The translations under genes and the position numbers were made by a program. Source: Streptococcus sanguinis (GTDB lineage: Bacteria; Bacillota; Bacilli; Lactobacillales; Streptococcaceae). Taken from it: DNA of 64,000 nt. Below, one piece after another: positions 26,450 to 36,095 of the stretch; the first letter of the stretch is position 1, and the number at the start of each line of letters is the position of its first letter. Below the pieces are notes generated by a model that made no database searches, had not been told where the DNA came from, and worked only from the letters and a program-made list of their open reading frames with translations. Where the stretch lies: positions 62,001-126,000 of the forward strand of contig NZ_JAKUVC010000004.1 of NCBI RefSeq assembly GCF_026781265.1, written 5' to 3'.

Positions 26450-29110
26450 ATGAAAACAGTAAAAGAAAGATTAGTTGCTGCTTTGCAGCTTCCTGTAAAA
26501 GAAACTCTAGCAATTTACAAGACTACCTTTCGTGGCCTGACAGAAGAGCAGGTTGAAGAAAATCGTGACTTCTATGGAGAAAATATCATCACGAAGGGTC
26601 AGGAAGACTCTATTCTGAAGAAAATTTACGAGTCTATCATTAACCCCTTTACGGTTATCTTACTGGTAATTGCTCTGGTATCATTAGTAACTAATGTCTG
26701 GCTGGCCAAGCCTGGTGAGGAAGATCCAACGACTTCCATCATCATTGTCGTTTTAGTGCTGATTTCTGGAGGCATTCGCTTTGTTCAGGAATTGCGGAGC
26801 GATCGCGCTGCTAGCAATCTGTCTCGTCTTATTGTCAATACAGCTACGGTTATCCGTGAAGGAGTAGAGCAGGAACTTCCGATTGATGAGCTTGTTGTAG
26901 GAGACATCATCAAGCTTAGTGCTGGAGACATGATCCCAGCAGATGTCTTGTTGCTAGAATCGCGTGATTTCTTTGTTCAGCAATCCGGCTTGACAGGGGA
27001 AAGTGATGCAGTAGAAAAGTTATGTCTGGCCAAGGCAGATGGGCAAAATCTTGATAGCCTTTTAGAAACAGAGTCACTGGCCTTTATGGGAACCAACGTT
27101 ATTTCCGGACGAGCTACAGCTCTGGTGCTGGTGGTTGGTGATGAGACCATGATGGGAGCCATTGAGCAGACGCTGAACACCTACGATGAGCCCACCTCTT
27201 TTGAGCGCGAGATGAATAGCATTTCCTGGCTCTTGATTCGTCTGATGCTCGTCATGGTGCCGGTTGTTTTCTTCATCAACGGTCTGACAGATGGAGACTG
27301 GCTGGAAGCGGGTGTCTTTGCTCTCAGCGTTGGGGTCGGATTGACCCCAGAAATGCTACCGATGATTATCACAGCTAGCCTAGCTAAAGGGTCTATTATT
27401 ATGGCTCAGGAAAAGGTCGTGATCAAAAAACTGAATGCCATTCAAGACCTAGGAGCTATTGATATCCTTTGTACGGATAAGACGGGCACACTGACCCAAG
27501 ACGAGATAGTCTTGGAGTACCCGCTGGATATTCATGGTGATTTGGACTTAGCAGTGCTCCGTCGTGCCTTTCTCAATTCCTATTATCAAACAGGTCTCAA
27601 GAATCTCATGGACCGGGCTATTATCAACAGGACGAAGAAAGAAGCGGAGAAGCATGAGATTGTTCGTGATCTTGACCAAACATTTAAGAAGATTGATGAA
27701 CTACCCTTTGACTTTGAGCGCCGTCGCATGAGCGTCATTGTCAAGGATGATGAAAATGTCATCAGCATGGTGACCAAGGGCGCCTTGGAGGAAATGCTGG
27801 CGATCTCTAGCCATGTAGAATACAAGAATCGCATTACGGAACTGACTGAAGAGATTCGTCAGGAAATCCTTGCAGAAGTGGCTCAACTCAATGAGCAAGG
27901 CCTGCGCGTGCTTGGTGTTAGCTATAAGTCGGACTTAGAAGAAGATTACGACTATGAGGTGAAGGATGAGTCCGATATGATTTTGACAGGCTATCTGGCC
28001 TTTCTGGATCCACCCAAGTCATCCGCAGCTCCGGCTATTCAAATCTTGGCTGAGTATGGCGTTGCCACAAAGATATTGACGGGTGATAATGAAAAGGTTA
28101 CTCAGGCAGTTTGTGAAAAAGTTGGCCTTGATGTAGATAATATCTTGCTAGGTGTAGAGGTAGATGCTTTATCTGATGAGGAATTGAGCCAAGCAGTGGA
28201 GAATACGACGGTCTTTGCCAAACTCTCACCTGACCAAAAAGCTCGGATCATCCTCCAGCTCAAAGCTAATGGACATAAGGTTGGTTACATGGGTGATGGC
28301 ATCAATGATGCTCCCTCTATGAAAGTAGCGGATGTTGGTATTTCAGTAGATACAGCTGTCGATATTGCTAAAGAAACTGCGGATGTCATTCTGCTGGACA
28401 AGGATCTCATGGTTCTGGAGAAAGGGCTGGTAGAGGGGCGCAAGGTCTATGCCAACATGACCAAGTATATCAAGATGACGGTCAGTTCCAACTTTGGGAA
28501 TATCTTTTCCCTCCTCTTTGCCAGTATCTTTCTGCCTTTTCTGCCTATGGCACCGGTTCATCTGATTGTCCTCAATCTGGTTTATGACTTGTCCTGTATT
28601 GCTCTACCCTTTGATAATGTGGATAGTGAATTTCTCAAGAAACCTCATATCTGGTCAGCCAACTCCATTACCCGCTTTATGGCTTGGATCGGGCCAATCT
28701 CATCCGTTTTTGATGTTTTGACCTATGTGGTACTCTACTTTATTATCGTACCTATGATAACAGGTGGTAACTATCAAGCTGGTAGTGGGCAGGCAGAGAC
28801 CTTTATTACTCTTTTTCAAACAGGCTGGTTTATTGAGTCTATGTGGACCCAGACCATGGTCATCTATATGCTACGCTCACCTAAGCTGCCATTTGTGCAC
28901 AGCCGTCCTGCTTTGTCCGTTATTGTGACGACCATGGCGGCAGCCCTCTTCGTTACTTCCTTGCCCTACAGCCTCTTTGCGTCAGTTCTGAAGACGAATC
29001 CGCTGAATGGCACTTATTTCCTTTTCCTTTTCTTGATTATTGCGCTTTATATGGTTAGCGTAACTCTTGTTAAACACATATATATCAGACGTTATAAGGA
29101 ATGGCTCTAG
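26450..29110 (+). CDS. mgtA: Magnesium-translocating P-type ATPase (MgtA-like)
   Basis: 886 residues, P3B-type ATPase. The phosphorylation motif DKTGTLT has D343; the actuator loop TGES is at 182-185; the hinge GDGINDAPSM and a KGALEEM nucleotide-binding segment are present. The membrane motif GLTPEMLPMI (298-307) is typical of MgtA/MgtB. It should import Mg2+, which the M-box supports, although the pneumococcal relative has been described as a Ca2+ exporter (CaxP), so direction needs care. AAGGAG precedes ATG 26450; the frame from 26402 lies in the leader hairpin. A strong terminator follows. Confidence 0.9.
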   Translation: MKTVKERLVAALQLPVKETLAIYKTTFRGLTEEQVEENRDFYGENIITKGQEDSILKKIYESIINPFTVILLVIALVSLVTNVWLAKPGEEDPTTSIIIVVLVLISGGIRFVQELRSDRAASNLSRLIVNTATVIREGVEQELPIDELVVGDIIKLSAGDMIPADVLLLESRDFFVQQSGLTGESDAVEKLCLAKADGQNLDSLLETESLAFMGTNVISGRATALVLVVGDETMMGAIEQTLNTYDEPTSFEREMNSISWLLIRLMLVMVPVVFFINGLTDGDWLEAGVFALSVGVGLTPEMLPMIITASLAKGSIIMAQEKVVIKKLNAIQDLGAIDILCTDKTGTLTQDEIVLEYPLDIHGDLDLAVLRRAFLNSYYQTGLKNLMDRAIINRTKKEAEKHEIVRDLDQTFKKIDELPFDFERRRMSVIVKDDENVISMVTKGALEEMLAISSHVEYKNRITELTEEIRQEILAEVAQLNEQGLRVLGVSYKSDLEEDYDYEVKDESDMILTGYLAFLDPPKSSAAPAIQILAEYGVATKILTGDNEKVTQAVCEKVGLDVDNILLGVEVDALSDEELSQAVENTTVFAKLSPDQKARIILQLKANGHKVGYMGDGINDAPSMKVADVGISVDTAVDIAKETADVILLDKDLMVLEKGLVEGRKVYANMTKYIKMTVSSNFGNIFSLLFASIFLPFLPMAPVHLIVLNLVYDLSCIALPFDNVDSEFLKKPHIWSANSITRFMAWIGPISSVFDVLTYVVLYFIIVPMITGGNYQAGSGQAETFITLFQTGWFIESMWTQTMVIYMLRSPKLPFVHSRPALSVIVTTMAAALFVTSLPYSLFASVLKTNPLNGTYFLFLFLIIALYMVSVTLVKHIYIRRYKEWL

Positions 29111-29127
29111 AATTAAGAAAATCTCTG

Positions 29128-29165
29128 AAAAGGTTTGCTTATGGCAAGCCTTTTCAATCTTTTTT
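29128..29165 (+). terminator. Terminator of mgtA
   Basis: AAAAGGTTTGC (29128-29138) pairs with GCAAGCCTTTT (29144-29154) over 11 positions, followed by CAATCTTTTTTT. Confidence 0.85.
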
Positions 29166-29207
29166 TGATATAATAAGAAGAATAAATTGAGAGAAGGAAA
29201 TCCAATC

Positions 29208-29837
29208 ATGGGAAAACTAGAAGTTATCGCTCATCCGCTTATTCAGCATAAATTGTCTATCTTGCGTCGTACAGATACCTCTACCAAGGCTTTTCGTGAA
29301 TTAGTTGATGAAATCGCAATGCTCATGGGATATGAAGTTTTGCGCGATTTACCACTTGAAGATGTCGAAATTGAAACACCGATTACGAAAACCATTCAAA
29401 AGCAGATTGCTGGGAAAAAATTAGCTATTGTTCCAATCTTGCGAGCTGGTATTGGCATGGTGGATGGACTTCTTAGCTTGGTTCCAGCAGCTAAGGTCGG
29501 GCATATCGGAATGTACCGTGATGAGGAAACCTTGAAACCGGTTGAATACCTAGTCAAGCTGCCAGAAGATATTGACCAACGTCAGATTTTTGTTGTAGAT
29601 CCAATGCTGGCTACTGGTGGTTCTGCGATCTTGGCGGTGGATTCTCTCAAGAAACGTGGTGCTAGCCACATTACATTTGTATGTTTGGTTTCAGCGCCTG
29701 AAGGAGTAAAAGCTTTGCAGGAAGCTCATCCAGATGTTGATATTTTCACAGCTGCTCTGGATGACCATCTCAATGATCATGGTTATATCGTACCAGGACT
29801 GGGAGATGCAGGAGATCGTCTTTTCGGTACCAAGTAA
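29208..29837 (+). CDS. upp: Uracil phosphoribosyltransferase
   Basis: Salvages uracil to UMP with PRPP in the cytoplasm. 209 residues, the standard length. The PRPP loop is [11 protein letters not shown] (about 130-140), and the C-terminal uracil-binding [14 protein letters not shown] is intact. The start is ATG 29208 after AGAAGGAAA; a TTG at 29187 would place that site inside the gene. It precedes clpP as in pneumococcus, but clpP has its own promoter. Confidence 0.97.
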
Positions 29838-29846
29838 AAGTTTCTA

Positions 29847-29876
29847 TTTGACCTTTTTTGACCAAAAGGATATAAT
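29847..29876 (+). promoter_or_regulatory. clpP promoter with a CtsR operator
   Basis: TTTGACCTTTTTTGACC (29847-29863) is the exact complement of the CtsR box GGTCAAA-N3-GGTCAAA. It covers the -35 box TTGACC (29848-29853). The -10 box TATAAT (29871-29876) follows at 17 bp. clpP should be released from CtsR on heat or protein stress. Confidence 0.92.
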
Positions 29877-29944
29877 AGTTCCATAATTTGAAATTCTATT
29901 CCCTAGTTTGATAGAAAATTTTAAAAAGAGAAAGAGAGAAAACT

Positions 29945-30535
29945 ATGATTCCTGTAGTTATTGAACAAACCAGCCGAGGAGAGCGCTCCTATGATATTTA
30001 TTCTCGGCTATTAAAAGATCGGATTATCATGCTGACGGGTCCAGTAGAGGACAATATGGCTAATTCAGTCATTGCCCAGCTCCTTTTCTTGGATGCACAG
30101 GACAATACTAAAGATATTTATCTCTATGTAAATTCGCCGGGTGGATCAGTTTCCGCAGGTTTGGCCATTGTGGACACTATGAACTTTATCAAGTCTGATG
30201 TTCAGACCATTGTTATGGGTGTAGCTGCCAGCATGGGAACTGTCATTGCTTCCAGTGGTGCCAAGGGCAAACGCTTCATGCTTCCAAATGCAGAATATCT
30301 GATTCACCAGCCGATGGGCGGAGCTGGAAGTGCTACCCAGCAAACGGATATAGCTATTGTAGCTGAGCACTTGCTTAGAACTCGGAATACCTTGGAAAAA
30401 ATCTTGGCTGAGAACTCTGGCAAGTCCGTTGAGCAAATCCACAAGGATGCAGAGCGTGATTACTGGATGAGTGCTCAGGAAACCTTGGAATACGGCTTTA
30501 TTGACGAAATCATGGAAAATAGCAATCTGAGCTAA
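29945..30535 (+). CDS. clpP: ATP-dependent Clp protease proteolytic subunit
   Basis: Barrel-forming serine protease that degrades proteins fed by Clp ATPases. 196 residues. The catalytic triad is S96 in AASMGTV, H121 in LIHQPMGG and D172 in ERDYW; the oxyanion stretch is SPGGSVSAG (64-72). AGAGAAAGAGAG precedes ATG 29945. It is monocistronic or read on into ylbG past a modest hairpin at 30542-30566. The CtsR operator at 29847 shows stress control. Confidence 0.98.
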   Translation: MIPVVIEQTSRGERSYDIYSRLLKDRIIMLTGPVEDNMANSVIAQLLFLDAQDNTKDIYLYVNSPGGSVSAGLAIVDTMNFIKSDVQTIVMGVAASMGTVIASSGAKGKRFMLPNAEYLIHQPMGGAGSATQQTDIAIVAEHLLRTRNTLEKILAENSGKSVEQIHKDAERDYWMSAQETLEYGFIDEIMENSNLS

Positions 30536-30541
30536 CATAGG

Positions 30542-30566
30542 AGGAGCCAAAAGCGGCTTCTTTTTT
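30542..30566 (+). terminator. Terminator of clpP
   Basis: AGGAGCC (30542-30548) and GGCTTCT (30555-30561) pair with one G-T and are followed by a T-run to 30566. Confidence 0.7.
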
Positions 30567-30695
30567 GTTGCTTTGAGTCTGACAAGCTAGCAAGTTCAGG
30601 TGTTTTAATCTGACTATAAAGCTTTTCAGGGCTAGTTTTTTTGCCCTATCTTTGCTATAATCATCTAAGAACTACATGGACTGGAAAGGAGTTTT

Positions 30696-30965
30696 ATGAT
30701 AGAGAGAGAAGAAAGGGTGGGCTTGATTGTCTATCTTTACTATAATCGAGATGCCAAAAAGCTGGCAAATTTTGGGGATATTATTTATCATTCTAAGAAG
30801 CATCGCTATCTGCATCTCTATGTCAAGCAAGAGGAAGCCCAGAACTTACAGGAGAATCTGCCCAAGGAGCGCTACGTTAAGCAAGTCCGAATTTCTCATA
30901 TAAAAGAACTAGATCAAAACTTTGTTGGAAGCCTGTATAGAGAGCAAGAAAACGTTATCATTTGA
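30696..30965 (+). CDS. ylbG: YlbG family protein (UPF0298/DUF2129)
   Basis: A small cytoplasmic protein of 89 residues with the YlbG core ([20 protein letters not shown], then [14 protein letters not shown]). The function is unknown in all bacteria I know of. AAAGGAG is at ideal distance before ATG 30696. It lies between clpP and livJ as in pneumococcus; this location is conserved but tells little about its job. Confidence 0.85.
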   Translation: MIEREERVGLIVYLYYNRDAKKLANFGDIIYHSKKHRYLHLYVKQEEAQNLQENLPKERYVKQVRISHIKELDQNFVGSLYREQENVII

Positions 30966-30983
30966 TAAAATTTCTATAAAGGG

Positions 30984-31012
30984 TTGACAATTGTCAGATA
31001 ATTCGATATATT
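30984..31012 (+). promoter_or_regulatory. livJ promoter with a CodY-like box
   Basis: TTGACA (30984-30989) and TATATT (31007-31012) are 17 bp apart. Between them AATTGTCAGATAATT (30989-31003) matches the CodY consensus AATTTTCWGAAAATT at 13 of 15 positions. A site inside the promoter would repress branched-chain amino acid uptake when these amino acids and GTP are plentiful. Confidence 0.75.
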
Positions 31013-31053
31013 CTTACTATATCATCAAATAAATCACTTAAGGAGATTTCCTA

Positions 31054-32214
31054 ATGAAGAAAAAATTTGCACTATCCTTAGTAGCTTTTGCTAGTGCGGC
31101 CCTTCTCGCAGCTTGTGGAGAAGTATCTAACAACAACTCAACAGCAACTGGTACAGAAATTGGCGATACGATTAAATTTGGTTTCAACTTTGAAGAATCA
31201 GGTGAAGTAGCAGCCTACGGTACAGCTGAACAACATGGTGCTCAGTTGGCAGTTGATGAAATCAACGCTGCTGGCGGTGTGGATGGCAAGAAGATTGAAG
31301 TTACTGATAAGGATAACAAATCAGAAACTGCTGAAGCATCGACCATCACTACTAGCTTGGTTACCCAAAGCAAGGTAAATGCAATCATTGGACCTGCGAC
31401 TTCTGGAGCTACAGCTTCAGCTACAGCAAATGCTGCTAAAGCAGGTGTACCAATCATTACACCAAGTGCGACACAGGATGATTTGACCAACAAGCAAGAT
31501 TATCTTTACCGTGCAACCTTCATTGATAGCTACCAAGGTAAAATCATTTCTAAGTATGTCACTGACAACTTGAAAGCTAAGAAAGTTGTTCTTTACTATG
31601 ATCAATCCAGTGACTACGCTAAAGGAATGGCGGATGCCTTCAAGAAGGAATTCAAGGGTGAGATTGTAGCAACAGAAACCTTCCAATCTAAGGATACAGA
31701 CTTCCAAGCTGCTTTGACAAAGATTAAAGGCAAAGAATTTGATGCTCTGGTTGTTCCAGGTTACTATACAGAAGCTGGTAAAATTGTCAATCAAGCACGT
31801 GGTTTGGGTATTGACCAAACAATCGTTGGTCCTGATGGCTTTGGCGATGCTAAGTTCGTTGAGCAAGCAACTCCAGCTGCAGCTACAAATGTTTACTATG
31901 TATCTGGCTTTACAACTTCTGGTGAAATGTCAGAAAAAGCTAAGAAGTTTGTTGAAGCATACAAAGCTAAGTACAAAGAAGAGCCATCTATGTTTGCAGC
32001 TCTGGCATATGACTCTGTTTATATGGCAGCTGAAGCAGCTAAAGGCGCTAAAACTTCTGTAGATATCAAAGACAACTTGGCTAAGCTTAAAGATTTCGAT
32101 GGAGTAACTGGTTCAATCACTATTGATAAAGACCACAATCCAGTGAAAACCGCTCTGATGATTGGCTTGAAAGACGGTCAAGTAGATACTGTAGAAACAG
32201 TTAAAGCGGAATAA
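31054..32214 (+). CDS. livJ: Branched-chain amino acid ABC transporter, substrate-binding lipoprotein
   Basis: 386 residues. Lipoprotein signal: KKK, a hydrophobic core and the lipobox LLAAC with the lipidated C21. The mature part is a periplasmic-binding-protein type I fold (KFGFNFEESGEVAAYG, then VNAIIGPATSGATASA), as in LivJ/LivK. It captures leucine, isoleucine and valine outside the membrane and passes them to LivH/LivM. AAGGAG precedes ATG 31054. A weak hairpin and 240 bp separate it from livH, which may lower downstream expression relative to this abundant component. Confidence 0.95.
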   Translation: MKKKFALSLVAFASAALLAACGEVSNNNSTATGTEIGDTIKFGFNFEESGEVAAYGTAEQHGAQLAVDEINAAGGVDGKKIEVTDKDNKSETAEASTITTSLVTQSKVNAIIGPATSGATASATANAAKAGVPIITPSATQDDLTNKQDYLYRATFIDSYQGKIISKYVTDNLKAKKVVLYYDQSSDYAKGMADAFKKEFKGEIVATETFQSKDTDFQAALTKIKGKEFDALVVPGYYTEAGKIVNQARGLGIDQTIVGPDGFGDAKFVEQATPAAATNVYYVSGFTTSGEMSEKAKKFVEAYKAKYKEEPSMFAALAYDSVYMAAEAAKGAKTSVDIKDNLAKLKDFDGVTGSITIDKDHNPVKTALMIGLKDGQVDTVETVKAE

Positions 32215-32454
32215 GAGTTATGAGGCTGGGGCTATCCCAGTCTTTGACTTGTTTTCTATTTCTTGTTGCTTGAGCAAATTAGTAGATGATTTCTTTCTGA
32301 ATCTACGGATTTGAAAGAGTATTGTTTTATAATCTATTTTCTTCGTTTCTCAATCAACTATTATTCGTATTTTGGGAGTGGGATGATAAAATCACGACCT
32401 AGTCTGCTGATTTTTATCCCATTCCTTATTTTATTATAGAAAGAGTGGTGTCTA
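32215..32454 (+). other. livJ-livH spacer with two hairpins
   Basis: Just after livJ, AGGCTGGG..CCCAGTCT (about 32221-32241) forms a hairpin without a long T-run. Further on, GGAGTGGGATGATAAAATC (32375-32393) pairs with GATTTTTATCCCATTCC (32409-32425), followed by TTATTTTATT. Both may attenuate transcription between livJ and livHMGF. The 11-mer GAGTGGGATGA recurs upstream of tmk at 37827, so it may belong to a dispersed intergenic repeat. Confidence 0.5.
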
Positions 32455-33324
32455 ATGCTCCAACAATTAGTCAACGGTCTAATCCTGGGTAGTGTTTATG
32501 CGCTTCTGGCTTTGGGTTATACCATGGTTTATGGGATTATTAAGCTGATTAACTTTGCCCACGGCGATATCTATATGATTGGTGCCTTTATGGGTTATTA
32601 CTTGATTAATATCCTGAAGTTTAATTTCTTCCTTTCTCTTATTTTAGCGATGATTGGGACAGCGATTCTCGGTGTGCTTATTGAGTTTTTAGCCTATCGT
32701 CCTCTGAGAAATTCGACTCGGATTGCGGCTTTGATTACAGCTATTGGGGTTTCTTTTCTCCTTGAGTATGGCATGATTTTCTTTGTCGGTGCCAATACTC
32801 GTTCCTTCCCACAGGTTATTAAAACAGTACGCTTTAACTTAGGGCCGATTTCTATCTCAAATATTCAATTGCTGATTTTGGGAATTTCGATTTTCCTCAT
32901 GGTGGCTTTGCAGTTCATCGTGCAGAAGACAAAGATGGGTAAAGCTATGCGTGCTGTGTCCGTAGACAGTGATGCTGCTCAGCTAATGGGAATCAATGTC
33001 AATCGCACGATCAGTTTCACCTTTGCTTTGGGGTCAGCTCTTGCAGGAGCTGCTGGTGTTCTAATTGCCCTTTACTATAATTCATTGGAGCCTTTGATGG
33101 GGATGACTCCAGGAATTAAGTCCTTTGTAGCAGCCGTTCTAGGTGGTATTGGAATCATTCCTGGTGCAGCGCTTGGCGGTTTTGTTATCGGTCTTTTGGA
33201 AACTTTTGCGACAGCGCTTGGACTATCTGATTTCCGAGATGCCATTGTCTATGCGATTTTGATTGTCATTCTTCTGATCCGACCGGCTGGTATCCTCGGT
33301 AAAAATGTGAAAGAGAAGGTATAA
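32455..33324 (+). CDS. livH: Branched-chain amino acid ABC transporter permease
   Basis: 289 residues, about eight membrane helices. LivH-type start LVNGLILGSVYALLALGYTM and the conserved INFAHGDIYMIGAF; the EAA-like coupling region lies near residues 160-185 (GKAMRAVSVDSDAAQLMGIN). It forms the membrane pore with LivM. AAGAGTGG precedes ATG 32455. livM starts three bases after its stop, so both are co-translated. Confidence 0.95.
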   Translation: MLQQLVNGLILGSVYALLALGYTMVYGIIKLINFAHGDIYMIGAFMGYYLINILKFNFFLSLILAMIGTAILGVLIEFLAYRPLRNSTRIAALITAIGVSFLLEYGMIFFVGANTRSFPQVIKTVRFNLGPISISNIQLLILGISIFLMVALQFIVQKTKMGKAMRAVSVDSDAAQLMGINVNRTISFTFALGSALAGAAGVLIALYYNSLEPLMGMTPGIKSFVAAVLGGIGIIPGAALGGFVIGLLETFATALGLSDFRDAIVYAILIVILLIRPAGILGKNVKEKV

Positions 33325-33327
33325 GGT

Positions 33328-34281
33328 ATGAAAAAGAATTTAAAGATAAATATTTTCTGGCTTGGCCTTGTCCTAATCGGCTACCTGCTGATGACAGTAT
33401 TGGTTAGTGCCGGTGTTCTTAATGCTTTTTACATTCAAATCTTAGAGCAGATCGGGATTAATATTATTTTGGCTGTGGGGCTCAACCTCATCGTCGGATT
33501 CTCAGGTCAATTCTCTCTTGGGCACGCTGGCTTTATGGCTATCGGTGCCTACGCAGTAGCCATTATTGGCTCTAAATCGCCAACTTATGGCGCTTTCTTC
33601 ATCGCTATGCTGGCTGGAGCTATCATTGCTGGTATTGTGGCTTTGGCAGTTGGTTTGCCAACCCTGCGTCTTAAAGGAGACTATCTCGCGATTGCGACTC
33701 TTGGTGTCTCAGAGATTATCCGGATTCTGATTATTAATGGCGGTACTTTGACGAATGGCGCAGCTGGTATCCTATCCATTCCGCCTTTTACGTCTTGGCA
33801 GATGGTCTATGTCTTTGTTGTTATCACAACGATTTTGACCTTGAATTTCCTGCGCAGTCCTATCGGTCGCAGCACTCTGTCTGTCCGTGAGGATGAGATT
33901 GCTGCCGAGTCTGTTGGGGTTAATACTACTAGAATCAAAGTGACAGCCTTTGTCTTGGGAGCTATCACGGCTTCTATTGCTGGCTCTCTTCAAGCTGGCT
34001 TCGTTGGTTCAGTTGTTCCTAAGGACTATTCCTTTACCAACACTATCAATATCTTGATTATTGTCGTTTTTGGTGGTCTAGGCTCTATGACTGGAACCAT
34101 TGTAGCTGCAGTAGTATTGGGAATTCTCAATATGCTGCTGCAGGATGTATCCAGCATTCGGATGATTGTCTATTCTTTGGCTTTAATCTTGGTCATGATT
34201 TTCCGTCCAGGTGGGCTTTTAGGAACTTGGGAGTTCAGTCTGTCTAAGCTCTTCAAAAAGAATAAGGAGGTCAAAGAATAA
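33328..34281 (+). CDS. livM: Branched-chain amino acid ABC transporter permease
   Basis: 317 residues, about nine helices. LivM marks include GLNLIVGFSGQFSLGHAGFMAIGAY and GLPTLRLKGDYLAIATLG; the coupling segment is SPIGRSTLSVREDEIAAESVGVN. It pairs with LivH. Its stop overlaps the livG start by one base (TAATG at 34279-34283). Confidence 0.95.
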   Translation: MKKNLKINIFWLGLVLIGYLLMTVLVSAGVLNAFYIQILEQIGINIILAVGLNLIVGFSGQFSLGHAGFMAIGAYAVAIIGSKSPTYGAFFIAMLAGAIIAGIVALAVGLPTLRLKGDYLAIATLGVSEIIRILIINGGTLTNGAAGILSIPPFTSWQMVYVFVVITTILTLNFLRSPIGRSTLSVREDEIAAESVGVNTTRIKVTAFVLGAITASIAGSLQAGFVGSVVPKDYSFTNTINILIIVVFGGLGSMTGTIVAAVVLGILNMLLQDVSSIRMIVYSLALILVMIFRPGGLLGTWEFSLSKLFKKNKEVKE

Positions 34282-35045
34282 TGGCACTTCTTGATGTAAA
34301 AAATCTAACTAAAAACTTTGGCGGTCTGACTGCTGTCAGCGATGTGACCTTGGAACTCAACGAGGGCGAGCTGGTTGGTCTGATTGGCCCTAATGGTGCA
34401 GGAAAAACGACCCTTTTCAATCTCTTAACGGGCGTTTATGAGCCGAGTGAAGGGACAGTGACACTAGATGGCCACTTGCTCAATGGTAAGGTTCCTTACA
34501 AGATTGCTGCTTTAGGTCTAGGGCGGACCTTCCAGAACATCCGGCTCTTCAAAGATCTTAGTGTTTTGGATAATGTTTTGATTGCCTTTGGTAATCATCA
34601 TAAGGCTCATGTGTTGGCTTCCTTCTTCCGCCTGCCAGCCTACTACAAAAACGAAGAAGAACTCAAAGCTAAGGCTTTGGAGTTGCTGAAAATTTTTGAC
34701 TTGGACAAGGAAGCAGAAACCTTGGCTAAGAACTTAGCTTATGGTCAGCAGCGTCGCTTGGAAATCGTTCGTGCCCTGGCAACGGAGCCTAAGATTCTTT
34801 TCTTGGATGAACCGGCTGCCGGGATGAACCCTCAGGAGACAGCTGAGCTGACTGCATTGATTCGACGGATTAAAAACGAATTTAACATTACCATCATGCT
34901 GATTGAGCATGACATGAGTCTGGTAATGGAAGTCACTGAGCGAATCTATGTGCTGGAGTACGGCCGCTTGATTGCGCACGGAACACCTGATGAAATTAAG
35001 AATGACAAACGCGTTATTGAAGCTTATCTAGGAGGTGAAGCCTAA
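34281..35045 (+). CDS. livG: Branched-chain amino acid ABC transporter ATPase
   Basis: 254 residues. Walker A GPNGAGKTT at 36-44, signature LAYGQQRRLEI (a LivG-type variant of LSGGQ), Walker B ILFLDEPAAGMNP, H-loop IEHDM. It drives uptake with LivF. GGAGG of livM precedes the ATG; its stop overlaps the livF start by one base. Confidence 0.95.
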   Translation: MALLDVKNLTKNFGGLTAVSDVTLELNEGELVGLIGPNGAGKTTLFNLLTGVYEPSEGTVTLDGHLLNGKVPYKIAALGLGRTFQNIRLFKDLSVLDNVLIAFGNHHKAHVLASFFRLPAYYKNEEELKAKALELLKIFDLDKEAETLAKNLAYGQQRRLEIVRALATEPKILFLDEPAAGMNPQETAELTALIRRIKNEFNITIMLIEHDMSLVMEVTERIYVLEYGRLIAHGTPDEIKNDKRVIEAYLGGEA

Positions 35046-35755
35046 TGTCCATGCTTAAAGTTGAGAATCTCTCTGTCCATTATGGCATGATTCAGGCTGT
35101 CCGTGATGTCAGCTTTGAAGTCAATGAAGGAGAAGTCGTTTCCCTGATTGGTGCCAATGGCGCTGGAAAAACGACCATTCTCCGCACGATTTCAGGCTTG
35201 GTTCGTCCAAGTGCTGGTAAAATTGAATTTGTCGGCAATGAAATTCAAAAAGTTCCTGCTCAAAAAATCGTAGCAGCTGGACTTTCGCAAGTACCAGAAG
35301 GCCGTCATGTTTTTCCAGGTTTGACCGTTTTGGAGAATTTGGAAATGGGCGCCTTTCTCAAAACAAACCGCGAAGAAAATCAAGCCAATCTCAAAAAGGT
35401 CTTTTCTCGTTTCCCACGCTTGGAAGAGCGTAAAAACCAAGATGCTGCAACCCTTTCAGGAGGTGAGCAGCAGATGCTGGCTATGGGACGGGCTCTGATG
35501 TCTACGCCTAAGCTGTTGCTCTTGGATGAGCCTTCTATGGGCTTGGCGCCAATCTTTATCCAGGAAATCTTCGATATTATCCAAGATATCCAGCGGCAAG
35601 GCACAACAGTTCTTTTGATTGAGCAAAATGCAAATAAGGCTCTCTCTATCGCTGACCGCGGTTATGTCCTTGAAACAGGTAAAATCGTTCTGTCCGGAAC
35701 AGGCCAAGAGCTCCTCGCTTCTGACGAAGTCCGCAAAGCATATCTAGGTGGCTAA
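35045..35755 (+). CDS. livF: Branched-chain amino acid ABC transporter ATPase
   Basis: 236 residues. Walker A GANGAGKTT at 36-44, signature LSGGEQQMLAMGRAL, Walker B LLLLDEPSMGLAP, then LIEQNANKAL in the H-loop position as usual for LivF. It is the last gene of the operon. GGAGGTG of livG serves as ribosome-binding site. A second ATG two codons in is also possible. Terminators at 35752-35778 and 35818-35838 follow. Confidence 0.95.
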   Translation: MSMLKVENLSVHYGMIQAVRDVSFEVNEGEVVSLIGANGAGKTTILRTISGLVRPSAGKIEFVGNEIQKVPAQKIVAAGLSQVPEGRHVFPGLTVLENLEMGAFLKTNREENQANLKKVFSRFPRLEERKNQDAATLSGGEQQMLAMGRALMSTPKLLLLDEPSMGLAPIFIQEIFDIIQDIQRQGTTVLLIEQNANKALSIADRGYVLETGKIVLSGTGQELLASDEVRKAYLGG

Positions 35756-35840
35756 AAATGTCTGGGAGACATTTTTAGGTTGTTGATAGAAAGTTACGGT
35801 AGTAACTTAACAGTTAGAAAAGGTCCATTGGACCTTTTTA
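35752..35840 (+). terminator. Tandem terminators of the liv operon
   Basis: Three hairpins: CTAAAAATGTCT/AGACATTTTTAG (35752-35778, perfect, GGG loop, includes the livF stop), AAGTTAC/GTAACTT (35791-35808), and AAAAGGTCC/GGACCTTTT (35818-35838) with a T-run. The rest of the 340-bp gap up to 36095 shows no ORF of note. Confidence 0.85.
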
Positions 35841-36095
35841 AGTTGCAGATAAAGAAAACAAGGTTTTCGTCAAGATGCCCAGGGGATTGTTTCAGGTTGC
35901 AGATGGGAATTCGCGAGAGCGAGTTCAAAATGTTAAGCTAGTATAGTTGACCATTGCCTATCTTTAATTTTTCCAATCGCGGGATTTTTCTAAATTTTGA
36001 AAACTTAGGCACATGCCTTGGAAGCGTTTGAAATCAGCTTCAAAATAAAGTATAATAAGTATAAGAATTATGGATAGGAAGTAGAGGGAACTTTT

